A DNA stretch of 64,000 nt from Beroe forskalii (lineage: Eukaryota > Ctenophora > Nuda > Beroida > Beroidae), in NCBI GenBank assembly GCA_011033025.1, contig WFMF01000603.1, forward strand, positions 29,096 to 93,095, read 5' to 3'. The notes below the pieces were generated by a model. That model was not told the origin of the DNA. It did no database searches and saw only the letters and a list, made by a program, of their open reading frames with translations. Every line of letters starts with the position of its first letter. The first letter of the stretch is position 1. Below, piece after piece: positions 12,807-25,200 of this stretch. The position numbers and the translations under genes were made by a program.

Positions 12807-12959
12807 TTATGGTGGTGACCAACTTTCTGAGATCCATCCTTGAACTTTCTGAGGTCCATCCTGGTCTTCTGTTTCATCAGCAAAAACTCCACCATGGACA
12901 CTCGGACTCCAACCTTCCGTAGCTGTCTTGTTAACAGCTGTCATGGACATATTACCAAA
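12807..12959 (-). CDS. candidate last exon of an unidentified minus-strand gene
   Basis: A good acceptor (pyrimidine-rich stretch then TTTGTGCAG) precedes a frame reading GNMSMTAVNKTATEGW, then GGVFADETEDQDGPQKVQGW, and stopping at TAA. The end contains a tandem 21-bp duplication (GGATGGACCTCAGAAAGTT and GGATGGATCTCAGAAAGTT). The acidic, low-complexity product is not recognised. It might belong with the candidate first exon at 14006-14051, but the phases do not join directly, so at least one more exon would be needed. Confidence 0.25.
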   Translation of the reverse strand, partial: FGNMSMTAVNKTATEGWSPSVHGGVFADETEDQDGPQKVQGWISESWSPP

Positions 12960-14005
12960 CTGCACAAAGACCAAAAGATGACAGAAACTCCAAAGATGCG
13001 GTGAACGGATTCTCCTCTTCTTGGCTCCTATATTCGTACAATGAGAACAATGAGAACGTGAGAGAGGAGAAAATAAAAGCAAACAAATAAATCGCGGTTA
13101 ATGCAGATCGTAGCAGAGAAACTGATGCCCTGGAGCATCGCTTAACAGCTGCTAGACAGTGTTTAATGGTTCAATGGTGCATTGTGAGCCAGTGTTTATG
13201 CGAAATATTCAATGCCGCATGCCTAAGACAAATTTCGGAGAAGGGGATTCCCAGGAGTTATGGGTGGAGCAGTGTCATCAACACAGTTGTGAGCAGTGAT
13301 AGGGAGACCAGGCACAATTGTGCAAACCCCCATTACTCGGTGGTTCGAGCCTTAAACCCTAGCCTGAAAAACAAGATGAAGCAGAATTCTCAAAATTAAC
13401 CGATCAGCGCGCGGTATGACAGCTACCTGATTGTTTAAATAACCTATGGACAAGATCCTAGAGAAGTAAGATCACTTTCATCTCCTGGGCATGGATTCGA
13501 AGAGATGAATTGGCGAATGAAAAGACACTTCGAAAGCATTGTAATGGCCCAGATTTCAAAAGACATGGAAAAGGATTTGTAGATATACTCTCCTTAACAC
13601 TTATCATTCGATTACAATGTGAGGAAAGGAGTGGATTCTAAACAGTTAATGTACCACGCGTGGGTTTTTTATCGCATGCTTGTAATGCGCGGTTACAAAT
13701 ACAAATACATGTCGAAGTGGTGACCGTGAACCGCAGCTTAGTACATGGACCCTCGTCTGAATTCAACATTCTTGAGTGCTCCTGTATGGAATTAAATTCA
13801 AATTTCAAGCTATTCTACACTTGAATTTCGAAGCGAACGTACTCAAACGCAACTTACCAAATTAACACGATTCTATCAGGCCCATTTTGGCACAGCTCAA
13901 GAGATGCATCTAGTGGAACCCCACAGCCCGAAGGGCGAAGGTCCAAAGCAATATAAATATCGATGAAAACGTCAGAAAAACTGTCTGAGGTCCTATTTGA
14001 CTCAC

Positions 14006-14051
14006 CTGACCATCTGGATTTCTGTTTAGGCGTGTCTTCTCCAACCTCCAT
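14006..14051 (-). CDS. candidate first coding exon, unidentified
   Basis: Reading leftwards from an ATG at 14051-14049 the exon encodes MEVGEDTPKQKSRWS and ends at TCAG followed by the donor GTGAGTC. The start, the polar composition and the donor are all acceptable, and a cluster of five CACGTG boxes sits 150-240 bp upstream in this orientation. The family is unknown, and no following exon is proven. Confidence 0.3.
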
Positions 14052-14203
14052 CAAATAGCGTCAATACTTCTTGCAAAAATGATAAATTCTTAAAAATATT
14101 CCTGCGATAGAGAACAATATTCCTCGTCAGAGAAAATATAATCCACTCAATTGGGACATCGCGCTGGTGTGAGGACACGGGTTTATATATCAGCGTGGGT
14201 TGT

Positions 14204-14286
14204 CACGTGATTTAGGTGTACGAGTCACGTGACTCAGTCACGTGTTTCTGTATTTTTACACGTGACTTTGAATTTAATGTCACGTG
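14204..14286. promoter_or_regulatory. cluster of five CACGTG E-boxes
   Basis: CACGTG occurs at 14204, 14226, 14239, 14259 and 14281, each in a TCACGTGA- or ACACGTGA-like setting. Five perfect copies in 83 bp are far above chance. CACGTG with a flanking GT/AC is bound by bHLH-zip factors (MITF/TFE, USF, MYC/MAX groups). The site lies just upstream of a minus-strand candidate first exon (ATG at 14051). Confidence 0.65.
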
Positions 14287-14289
14287 ATC

Positions 14290-16814
14290 TTACAAGACCC
14301 TACGCGTGAGGGAGACTCCCCAGCTCATTGATAAGCGTCATAAGCTGATGTTCTAAGACTCATGAAATAAAAAGTGGCAAGTTCATATTGTAACACAAGT
14401 TTCGTATTATATTTGTGAAGGACACACTTGCGCAGTATGTCGCACAGTTAAGATCTGCTGGACGCCATTTTAAAGGATTACAGTGTTCAAGTGCTGACGA
14501 GAGTCAACTTTTCCTCAGCTATATATTTGAGTATGTTGCGCATATACTTCAATGTTTTTCACTTAATGAATGGGGCTAATGAAAATAACGGGGCTGACTT
14601 CGATTGTCGACACCAAACATGTGACAACAGAATATGCCAACAGATGTGTGACAACACGTTATGTGGCAACAGGCCAGCAGTTAAGGTGTAGCACATGATC
14701 ATGGACTATAAGTTACAAGTACAGCTGTTGGGCAGTGAGACTTGAGAGACAGTTGAATGGTGAATTCAGTAAATTTAATCTACTTTCCGTTGAAAGAAAG
14801 ATTCATAATTATAATAGAAAACAGTTGAAAATCGTGGCATTGGATTGTATTGAGTAGGTTAGATTTAGGTTAGAAGATGAGAATATAAAAAGGTAATCAG
14901 TCAGGGTACACTGCGATACCATACAATGAGGAAAAGCCGAGCGGCATAAAATCTAACCTTAGGTTAAAAAATCTTAGGAAGTCCCACTGATTTAAGGAGT
15001 GGCACCCACCTTTAAAACATTTCCTTTATTCATCGCACTAGAAGCATGAACCCTTTACCATCTGCTCATCTGGAGTCTAGCTTCATTCTTAGGTCTTCTG
15101 TTCTTGTCGGCTTCTTTTCCAGAAACTATGTATAAATACAACGATTTATAATGAGGAAAAGTGATGATTTTACCACTTCTTGCGGCACACTTTCAGCCTT
15201 TTCTCCCCAAGTCGTTTGTAGCTCACACATTTTATATTGTTTAGTCGGTGCGGCAAATATATTATATAGCATTATAAATTCTAAAATTTTATAAACTCAG
15301 GAAAAACTAGACTAGCGACTTTGCGAAGGGGGCATTAGCCTTTATATATCGCTGGTGTAACAATAGTAAAAGAATCGCCAGGCGGCATGTTGAAAATGGT
15401 TGAAAATGCGCTATCTGTATGAGAAAATATATCATTTTATTTGTTCGGAATCGCTGCTCTAAAAGAACCTGCAGGCAGGTTAAAATGCACGTACAAAGAG
15501 AGGGCAGATGTGAAAGGACATCATTGTCATACCTCAAAGTGGGAACTTGATGACGTAATTATCATAGCTCAAAGTGGGAAGATGATTACGGTGAGTTTCC
15601 TAGCTTTTTCCTACTCTGGGGTTTAAGACTGATGAAAAGATGGTAAACTTTGAAATGGGGTCACGCACAGTTTCCAAATTCCCATTTACAATTCAGGGAA
15701 GTAAAACAAAGTGTCATTTCTGATATTTTACGAAATAGATGGGGATTTATCGAGCCTTAATTTTACCAACCAATCGGGGGAAATAAAATGAAACACCAGG
15801 TTAAATGAAATAAATAGATGCAGTATTAACACAAAATAATTTTAATTTTAAATATTCGAAACGATTCCAATTTGTGATAACTCAGCGATGAACAAACATT
15901 AACATAGCACAATAACAAATAATTAGCGACAAATCTAATAAAATATCAACACAAATAACAAATAATAATGAGAAGCTTTTGATCCGATCGGAAAAATGAC
16001 GAAATCAAAATAATATTATAAACAAATGAAGCAGTCAACAAATAACAAATAGTGAAATTGATAATGAAAAGCATTCCCAATTACCTAAACCATCCAGAAT
16101 AACAAATAGTTGTTACAAAAAGTAAGCAGTTAACATTTAAAAGCAGCATGATATTATGTTTGATTAACGTTTGTTAACGTAGCAGCAAGTGATCTCAACT
16201 AAGATTTATTGGTCAATGAGGATTAATTAAGCAATCAATGACAGGCGATAATGATAATCTTAAAACCATAATGATCAAGGATTGATTAAAAAACGACGAT
16301 TTGGTGTGGAAATGATCAGAAACAAGTGAAATTCCAGGTGGTGAGGATTATAGAGGGTGGGGGTTTTCAGCAAAAAGGAAATCAATAGGAAACACACCTA
16401 CCTATAGAGAATCTTTCTAAAGGTGGCAGTGATCAAAAGATCGTGGGACCCAAGCAGTGATTGGTGGTGAAACAAATCGTCATTGACAAATATTGTGCAG
16501 CATTTAGGATGATAAAAACATAAGAATTTGGTTCATGATTAGAAAGCAGCACAATTACAGGTTGTTTCAGCATGAAATGATTAAAAGCAGTGCGTTCAGC
16601 AGGTGTTTTATGCGACATTTGGTCGGGCAGCGATATTCATTGCAGCATATTTTCCAATTAACAATTGACATTGAAAGGTTTTTATTTTAGTGGGAGTAGC
16701 TCCTCGAGAATTTGGAGACGTCAATGGAAGCTGGATCCATCTGATAGGCCACAGCCATCATTATTATGCTGTCTGGCACAGCGCCACTTTGTCGCACCTA
16801 GGATAGAGTAGTTC
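14290..16814. other. AT-rich intergenic stretch
   Basis: No gene recognised. A near-duplicate passage (ACCTCAAAGTGGGAA at about 15531 and GCTCAAAGTGGGAAG at about 15568) and several AATAACAAATAAT-type repeats between 15880 and 16110 are visible. A short frame at 14491-14691 has paired CDN and CxN motifs but no splice signals or signal peptide that would support it. Confidence 0.4.
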
Positions 16815-16945
16815 GGTGTACAGTGTACTGTGTACTACTGTACTGTGCCCAAACTGTGTGTACGGTGCCCATTGTACTGTGTATAGTGTATAGTGTACTG
16901 TGCACTGTGTACTATGTGTACTGTGCAGTGTAGTATGTTAAATGT
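16815..16945 (+). repeat. TGTACTGTG-type minisatellite
   Basis: Irregular 8-10 bp units built from TGTACTGTGTA and TGTATAGTG. The sequence is rich in GTAC self-complementary blocks and could form many small hairpins. It lies about 660 bp upstream of the start codon of the gene at 17608. Confidence 0.8.
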
Positions 16946-17607
16946 ATAGCATGTTCATCAGACAGTCCAGTGAGTTGGGTGAGGACTGAGGAGTAGTCTT
17001 GTATAAACATAATATCATTTCGACCTTCATAAAGTTCTATTTAAAGAACTTCTCTCCTGGGTGATTGGTATGAACTCCGTTAATACCAACCTGAACCAAT
17101 GTACATTGTAATATGTACGGTAATGGAATTAAAGCTACAACGGATTGGATTGACTAATGACTGCTACACACTACAAATTACCTAACCTAGCATCACTTCA
17201 TCACAAGTTGAAACAAGGTAATGACTCCTCTTCTACCGCCTATCAAAATAGAGCGACCATTACGTCAAACACGTTGAGTGGATGAGATTACTACCAGTGC
17301 ATATTGACGTCATTAATGAGGTTAAAATAGTCCTTGTTGAATCTCCTTCTTCCTACATTCCCATGTGTTGTGATTTGTGACCTTTACTCAGTGAGTACTG
17401 TTTTCAATTTGTTAGTTCTTAATTTGGTGCATTTGATTTCAAGTTAAAATTTGTGATTTATATTTGATTTCAGTGAAAATGAACAAAACGTGAGGTCAAA
17501 ATCTATTTGAATTTATTTCTGATGTGATCTAGAATTGTCCGCAATAGAAAAATGTGTTGTTTGAAAATATCGTTGACATAGACTTCATGAATCTGACTGA
17601 TTGAGGA

Positions 17608-18841
17608 ATGAAATTGGCTAGACTCCTCACCCTAACCCTCCTCCTCCTCCTAACCCCCTCGCTCCAAGACGACCTCGATCAGATCCCAGTGGAGAACTCC
17701 GAGAATAATTGCCCGGCTGGGAGGGCGTACAACAAACACCACAAATACTGTGTGGATTGCGGTCCTGGGACCTTCGCTAACTTGGAAAAACAGAAGTGTG
17801 ATTTCTGCCCTTATAACACCTACTCAACAGGTATGCTTTCTTTTCTTTTTTTGATGCAAAATCCACAGACCACACGCCTACGCTTACGCGAGAGGAGGTG
17901 GTAGAGAGCTCTGCTGGGACCCATCTGGGTGCACCAATAGCGAGCTGAAAACCCCTTATTTGGGTGCCACCTGGATGCTGGCAACCTCACCGGCAATTTC
18001 GTGATTTTTTCATGACCCTCAGATTTTTCTGGAAAGACGAAAACTGGGAACTTTTTTTATGAAATTTTCATGGAATATGAAAAATTCAGAATCTAAGGTT
18101 GGACCCGCGTCATCTTTAACAAACTGATCCTACTCAACAGGGGAAGCTAACGTGGAATGTACACCTTGTGAGGACGGAAAGAAGACCCTCTTCCAAATAT
18201 CCGATGATCCGGAGCTCTGCACGGAAATCTGTACGGTACCGGAGACTTCCCGAGCGTTCTACGAGACAGAGACGGGTGCTTTGTACGCGGGAGATCGGGT
18301 CATGTTGGGGACTAAACTCATCTTCCAGTGTATCGACCAGAAACACAAAGTAGACGGAACGGACACGTTCTACATGTTCGTAACCTGCACTCAATCCACT
18401 CTCTCACAACTACCAACGGAGTGTAAGAGCCCTTACGAACCGGACGAGGGGAGTGGGTTGATCTGCTACGATAAGTGCATGAAGGAGAGTTCAGGGAATA
18501 CCTCACGGACTCTGACAACCAATGAGGAGGGAGCATGGGATATCCGGGTGGAGAACTGCTCATTGGCTGAATGCCAAGGAGGACGTGACATATGTGTTAC
18601 TACGTCACATACAGCAGATGATGTCACCAAGACGCTGTTCACGTGCGAGAGTAGTAAGAGTTTTGATAAGGAGATCTGTTTTAAGGTGGGAGATGAGAGT
18701 GGGGAGTGTGTGATTGATAAGTGTAGTGAGAACCGGTGTAATAATCCGGCTGTGCTGAATGTAGCCAGTGGGGTGGTGGGGCTTAGGGCAAGTGTGGTTT
18801 TCACATTGGTTTTTGTTTACTTTTCATCCACGGTATTCTGA
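17608..18841 (+). CDS. secreted, probably GPI-anchored cysteine-rich protein (ephrin-receptor-like repeat plus Ly6/uPAR-like end)
   Basis: Exons are 17608-17830 and 18141-18841, giving about 307 residues. Residues 1-20 are a signal peptide with runs of leucine. Residues 34-80 (CPAGRAYNKHHKYCVDCGPG then FCPYNTYSTG) match the cysteine spacing of ephrin-receptor/TNFR-like repeats and span the intron. A middle part has scattered cysteines. The last 130 residues begin LICYDKCMKES and end CSENRCNN before a hydrophobic tail without basic residues, as in Ly6/uPAR proteins carrying a GPI-anchor signal. It is therefore probably a cell-surface receptor or decoy. A 5' UTR intron is possible (GTGAGTA near 17391, acceptor TTTCAG near 17474). 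The coding intron lies between 13-bp direct repeats that include both splice sites. Confidence 0.75.
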
Positions 18842-19274
18842 GGATTGGTGACTGCGACATCAGTTGATTCAGAGTGTCTTAGCCATGGGACGAAGATGAG
18901 ATCTTAAAATCAGCGGCTTAGATACCTATCGATGATTCAATGGCTTCAATGTTTGTTGAAGTACTCTACTTTGCCAATTGCAACTTATTTGTCATGAAAA
19001 GTTATGTGGAAATCAGCCAGATAGGTACGATTTAAGTTATTAATTAGTTCTGAGTTGTGTTTATCATTTCAGTCAAAATTGAAACGGATCAGGGTTTACG
19101 ACCTGTTTGGTACCATTATTGAGTGTGAAGATGAGAAGTTTTTTAATGATAATGCAAAAAGTTTCTTGATGCTCTAGTCTGTGAAGAATTTCATAAAAAC
19201 AGAAAACAAAATGTATCAAATTGTCGCTCACTCTTACAGTTCGAGTAAGACATATTCTAGATGTAATGTCTCAC

Positions 19275-22200
19275 CTCGTTCATGAGGTACTGGATAGGTA
19301 TCTTGTGGAACTGGATGTAATCCAGAAATCCCTCCACAATCTCCATCAGCTGCACGGACTTCTGGTTGGTTTCCAGAGCCAGAGCTTGCTCCTTCTCAAA
19401 CTGAGACTTGCTCCAGTTGAACACTGCCACAAACTTGTTAACCTGGGCAGAAATCATATCATGTGATTTAAAAGATATTGTTTTTTGGGATAGGATAGAA
19501 ATCATAATTTTTGTTTATAATATTGAATTTGACACAATACCTTGGTGTTGCTGAATTGATAAATAATGAATTAATATGATCTTTTCATTCAACTTCATTT
19601 CCGTGAATAGCAAGAAAATTTCGGAATTCCAAACAAAATGTCAACTCTCTCAAATCTCTCCAGAATTTCACAACTCAAAATCTCAATTTTCTCCAAAAAC
19701 CGCGTACCTCTGAGACAGCGAGACTCTCCCGGGAGATAATTAGTTGTACCACGTGTTTTGGGAGGATGGAGAAGGAAGGAAGACTCAGGACCTCGTCTCC
19801 GTTACGGTCAATGAACTCCATCACCTTCTGTATAAGCACCTGTACAGAGAATACCTATGCTAAACAGCAGTGCTCTGACCTTTCAGTGAATTTTAGAAGG
19901 CGGCTATAATATTTGCCTTTCACTGAATTTCCGCGAAATTTCGCAATAAGTTAGAAACATGACAAATATGAACCTGATTACCTTTGTTGATTTGTACTGG
20001 ATGTATCTGTCTGCATTGGATAACATGTGGCAAACCGTGTCCGTACTGATGCTTTGACCTGGATATGGTAGATGATTTCAGACGTTTGTAATACATGCAC
20101 TTACACAATACACTTGCACAATCAAAGTCGACAAAATTTTCACTCACCCTGGATATAATTATGACTTAACTTTAATCACATGCACACTTGGAAACCAGAG
20201 GATCCCAAAATCATTTCACCAATCATTTACCATTCAGTGCACGAGGTAACGGTAAATTTGCGTGCACTGAATGGTAAATTTCCAAAGGTAAGCCAGTGAT
20301 TAAACAATCACATTGGACAGTGGACACACTCTTACCCACGAAGTTGTTACACGCTTGTTTCAGTTCCTCCACATCATAATGATCAGCAGCGTTAACCAGG
20401 CCTAGCAGTGTCCTCGGCTGACAAAGGAGGGAGATTCGTTAGTATATAAGGATTATAACTTAATTAATAACTATAGGTCATGACACCTCAGAGTTCCACT
20501 ACTCGGTACTGTGTTTTGTAGATTAAAATAGGATAAGGAGTTATAATATAAGGAACTATTTATAGATTACATTTGTAATATAGTGTAATATATAATGTAG
20601 ATTACAATACTATGGGGAACAGTGAGCGGTCACACTTATAATTTGATTATAAATGGCTACTAATGCAGATAACTATAATCATTGTTAATAATGCAGTCCC
20701 TTATGGGTTACACAGTTGTGAGACAGAGTGTTTCAGAGAATAAGACTAACGCAGAAACTTGGGGATTGATGATTGATGTACTGATTCGAAAGATTGGCGT
20801 GTGTCCTAAATTAGGCCCCAATTATGATTCCTAATTTTGGGCATAATTTTCATAGGGATTGAGGACTAATACATCTTTTTATAGACACCGGCGCGCAGTC
20901 TCATACAAATCTGCAGCTTTGATTGGCTAAACCCCAACACAAAGTAACACGCCGTCGATGAGATAATGGGCCCACTTTTAATAGTCAGGGGTGAAATGGA
21001 AATCCGTTGGCTTTGAATGTTAAAAGCGATTTAGCAACTGGATATGTTATTTAAGACCTTAAGGAAGCTAACTTGACTTGTCGTCAATTTTGTATCAGCC
21101 GACCACACCCTTTTTTGACCACGCCCATTTTGCGCGTAAGAAAATGGCCATAACTTCGGTTCTTTTTGGAGTTGAGAGCAAACGTTCCACCTTAAAATGA
21201 CCGCAATGGTCACATTATGCCAGGCGGATGATGGTTTCAAAGCCCTAGGACCTTCCGTTTTCGAGTTACAGCCCAAAAACTGATTTTCCATCACTCGCGA
21301 GGCAGCGCCTTGTGAAAAATGTAACTTTGGTTCCTTTTCAAGTTGGGAGCAGAAGAACCACCTTAAAATAATCGCAATCAGCACATTATAGGGGGTAGGT
21401 AATAGTACTGAAGCCTTGGAATCTTCTGTTTTGGATTGATTTCTCAATAAAAAATTTAAATTATGTTATTTGCGGATTGGGATGTTTGATATAAGTCGCA
21501 CGATAAATTTATTTTAAACCGAGGTTTCTTGAAATTTTGATGGACACTTTTGTGACAAGATAAACTGCTCTTTAAGGGAGTCTTTAAATGGGCTTCAAGG
21601 CATAACGCACCCCAATCAACTCGTAGCATACCCCTATCTACTCTTAGCATACCCCTTTCAACTCTTTGCATACCACTATCCACTCATAGCATACCCCTGT
21701 CAACTCATAACATACTCATATCAACTCATAACACACCCCAATCAACCCATAACACACCCCTACGGAGGTATCAAATCGTAGCATACCCCAATCAACTCAT
21801 AACATACCCCAATCCACTAATAACCCACCCCTCTGCACCTATAAGCCATCCCTCTCAACTCATACCATACACCTATCAACTCATAACACACCCCTATCAA
21901 CTCACAACACGCCCTATCAACACTTAGCATACCCCTCTCAACTCATAACACATCCAAGTCAACTCATAACATACCCCAATCAACTCATTACAAACCCCAA
22001 TCAACTCTTAACACACCCCAGTCAACTAATAACATACCCCAATCAACTATTCAACTCATAACATACCCATATCAACTCATAAAATACACCTATCAACTCA
22101 TAACACACCCCAGTCAACTAATAACATACCCCAATCAACTAATAACATACCCCTATCACCTCATAGCATACCCCTAACAACTCCTAACACACCCCTATCA

Positions 22201-25200
22201 ACTTATAACAGACCCCAGTCAACTAAATCTATCGATCAAAAATTGTTATGAGTCGACAGGGGCATGTTATGAGTTGAGAGGGGTATGCTACGAGTTGATA
22301 GGGGTGTGTTATGCGTTGATTGGGGTATGTTATGAGATAATAATAGGGGTATGTTATGAGTTGATTGGGGTATTTTATGAGTTGACTGGGGTGTGCTATG
22401 AGTTGAGAGGGGTATGCTAAGAGTTGATAGGGGTGTTATGAGTTTATAGGGGTATGTTATGAGTTTATAGGGGTATGCTTAGAGTTGATAGGGGTGTTAT
22501 GAGATGATTGGGGTATGTAATGTGATGATTGGGGTATGTTATGAGTTGACTGTGGGTGTTATGAGTTGACTGGGGTGTGTTAAGAGTTGATTGGGCCATG
22601 TTATGAGTTGATAGGGGAGTGATATGAGGTGATAGGGGTATGTTATGAGTTGATAGGTGTATGTTATGAGTTGATTGGGGTAAGTTATGAGTTGATTAGG
22701 GTATGTTATGAGTTGACTGGGGTGTGTTGAGAGTTGATTGGGGTTTGTTATGAGTTGATTGGGGTGTGTTGTGAGTTCACTTGGGTGTGTTATGAGTTGA
22801 GAGGGGTATGCTAAGTGTTGATAGGGTGTGTTATGAGTTGATAGGGTGTGTTGTGAGTTGATAGGTGTATGGTATGAGTTGAGAGGATGGCTTATAGTGC
22901 AGAGGGGTGGGTTATTAGTGGATTGGGGTATGTTATGAGTTGATGGGGTATGCTACGATTTGATACTTCCGTAGGGGTGTGTTATGGGTTGATTGGGGTG
23001 TGTTATGAGTTGATATGAGTATGTTATGAGTTGACAGGGGTATGCTATGAGTGGATAGTGGTATGCAAAGAGTTGGAAGGGGTATGCTAAGAGTAGATAG
23101 GGGTATGCTACGAGTTGATTGGGGTGCGTTATGCCTTGAAGCTTATTTGAAGACTCCCTTAAAGAGCAGTTTATCTTGTCACAAATAAATTTATCGTGCG
23201 ACTTATATCAAACATTCCACAAATAACATAATTTAAATTTTTTATTGAGAAATTAATCCAAAACAGAAAATCCCAAGGCTTCAGTACTATTACCTACCCC
23301 CTATAATGTGGCAATGTGCTGATTGCAATTATTTTAAGGTGGTTCTTTTGCTCCCAACTTGAAAAGGAACCAAAGTTACATTTTTCACAAGGCGCTGCCT
23401 CGCGAGTGATGGAAAATCAGTTTTTGGGCTGTAACTCGAAAACGGAAGGTCCTAGGCTTTGGAACCATCATCCGCCTGGTATAATGTGGGCCATTGCGGT
23501 CATTTTGAGGTGAACGTTTGCTCTCAACTCCAAAAAGAACTGAAGTTATGGCTGGTTTTCCTACGCGCAAAATGGGCGTGGTCAAAAAAAAGGGTGTGGT
23601 CGGCTGATACAAAATTGACGACAAGTCAAGTTAGCTTCCTTAGGGTCTTAAATAACATATCCAGTTGCTAAATCGCTTTTAACATTCAAAGCCAACGGAT
23701 TTAGATATTCGACCAATTCATCTCTGACTATAATCGGACTTCGGAGAATTACGATTTCTGATTGAGTATTTAGAGACTCGTTGGCACACGTGCTCCAAGC
23801 AAAGAACACTGATGTTGTGAGTCATCGAGAAACGAGGGTAATTCTGAAAATTTCGAGTGTCGAAGCGTAAACTAATTGTTATTGTTACCGTACACAAAAT
23901 TACCGATGTTCATTCAAGTACACAGCTTAACACACGTTACGCAGAACTATGTTAATCAACAATAGAGACATGTTCGATCATGTTTCTTCGCCGGGCCGAG
24001 AAGGGAATACTGAACAATACACAATACAATACACGATAAAAAATGCACGAAACTGCATTATAGGTACATATTAATACACGATACACACTATACACGATAA
24101 ACACGCCAACCTGCAAGGTACAGACGCCGGTGTGCAGGTACTCAATAAGCTGCTTGAAGACACTTGGCTCAAACTCCTGTACCACGATAGTGTTCAGAGG
24201 CTTGCTTTTCTAGGGGAGAAGGGGAAATGTGAGGAGAAAACTGTTTGTTGCAAAAAATGAGAAAAAAGCGGAACAAATCGCTAAAAAATGTCCAAAATGT
24301 GTATTGGGTCGAGAAAGATCTTTTGGACCATAATCACTGATATCATATGCCAAAATAAGGCTTATTTTTGAAATTTTTTCACAATTCATAGTTTAAACCA
24401 CTTTTGGTGAAACACGGACTTGATTCGGGGGTACGCGCGAAATCAAATTTCTGTGATCAATCCGCAGAAATTTCATTAAATTGCGCGCGCGGCGCAAAAA
24501 CAACAAAATAATAAAATCCGCCGCTTCCAACGATCCTGCAATCTAGAAGACCCTCTGATAATTGGTCCTTGCCACACTGTCACACTCGAGAGTGTGGCAA
24601 ATGCAGTGTGGCACTGTGGCAGATTTTCACTCATTGCCACACTGATCTATTATTTTTGCCACACTGCTCGTTACAGTTTTTCAATAGCGGGCGAGGTTTT
24701 AACTGAGACTGCTATAAGTTTCTATAATCTACTATTACAACATGTTGCGTGATTATACCCTGAATGGTAGCGTGCACTGTAAATTACACTGTAAGGTGGT
24801 GTGTATGGCTGACGCCTGAGATTGATGATTAAATCGGTATCGGTTATTCACACCGGAATCCAATCAAATTGTGTGAAACGGTAAAATCATTATACTACGC
24901 TATTAGTAAATTATGCCGTATCAAGCCATATGTGATAACTATCGTCTATCAAACTTCCTGAAAGATGGTAGAATTAACAACTCAAGTCATTAGATCAGTC
25001 AAATTAAATTCTAGATCTGAAATTTAAATGTGAGTAGTTGGTGAATTTCATTTCAACGAAACATGATACCGAAACCATGTCACTCACGTTTGGGTCCGGA
25101 ATCCGGTCATAATGACAGACTTAAATAGCATATTTTGGTCAGTTACAGCAAAAACCTAAAAAGATGGGTTCATGAAAAGAGAAACATTCTTTAGTTTCGT

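Noticed and set aside
14491..14691. 66-codon Cys-containing frame resembling a small secreted peptide
   Set aside because: There is no signal peptide, splice signal or repeated support, and the Cys motifs come from a short internal repeat.
18134..18804. Minus-strand frames opposite the Cys-rich gene
   Set aside because: They are antisense shadows of exon 2, lacking a signal or domain.
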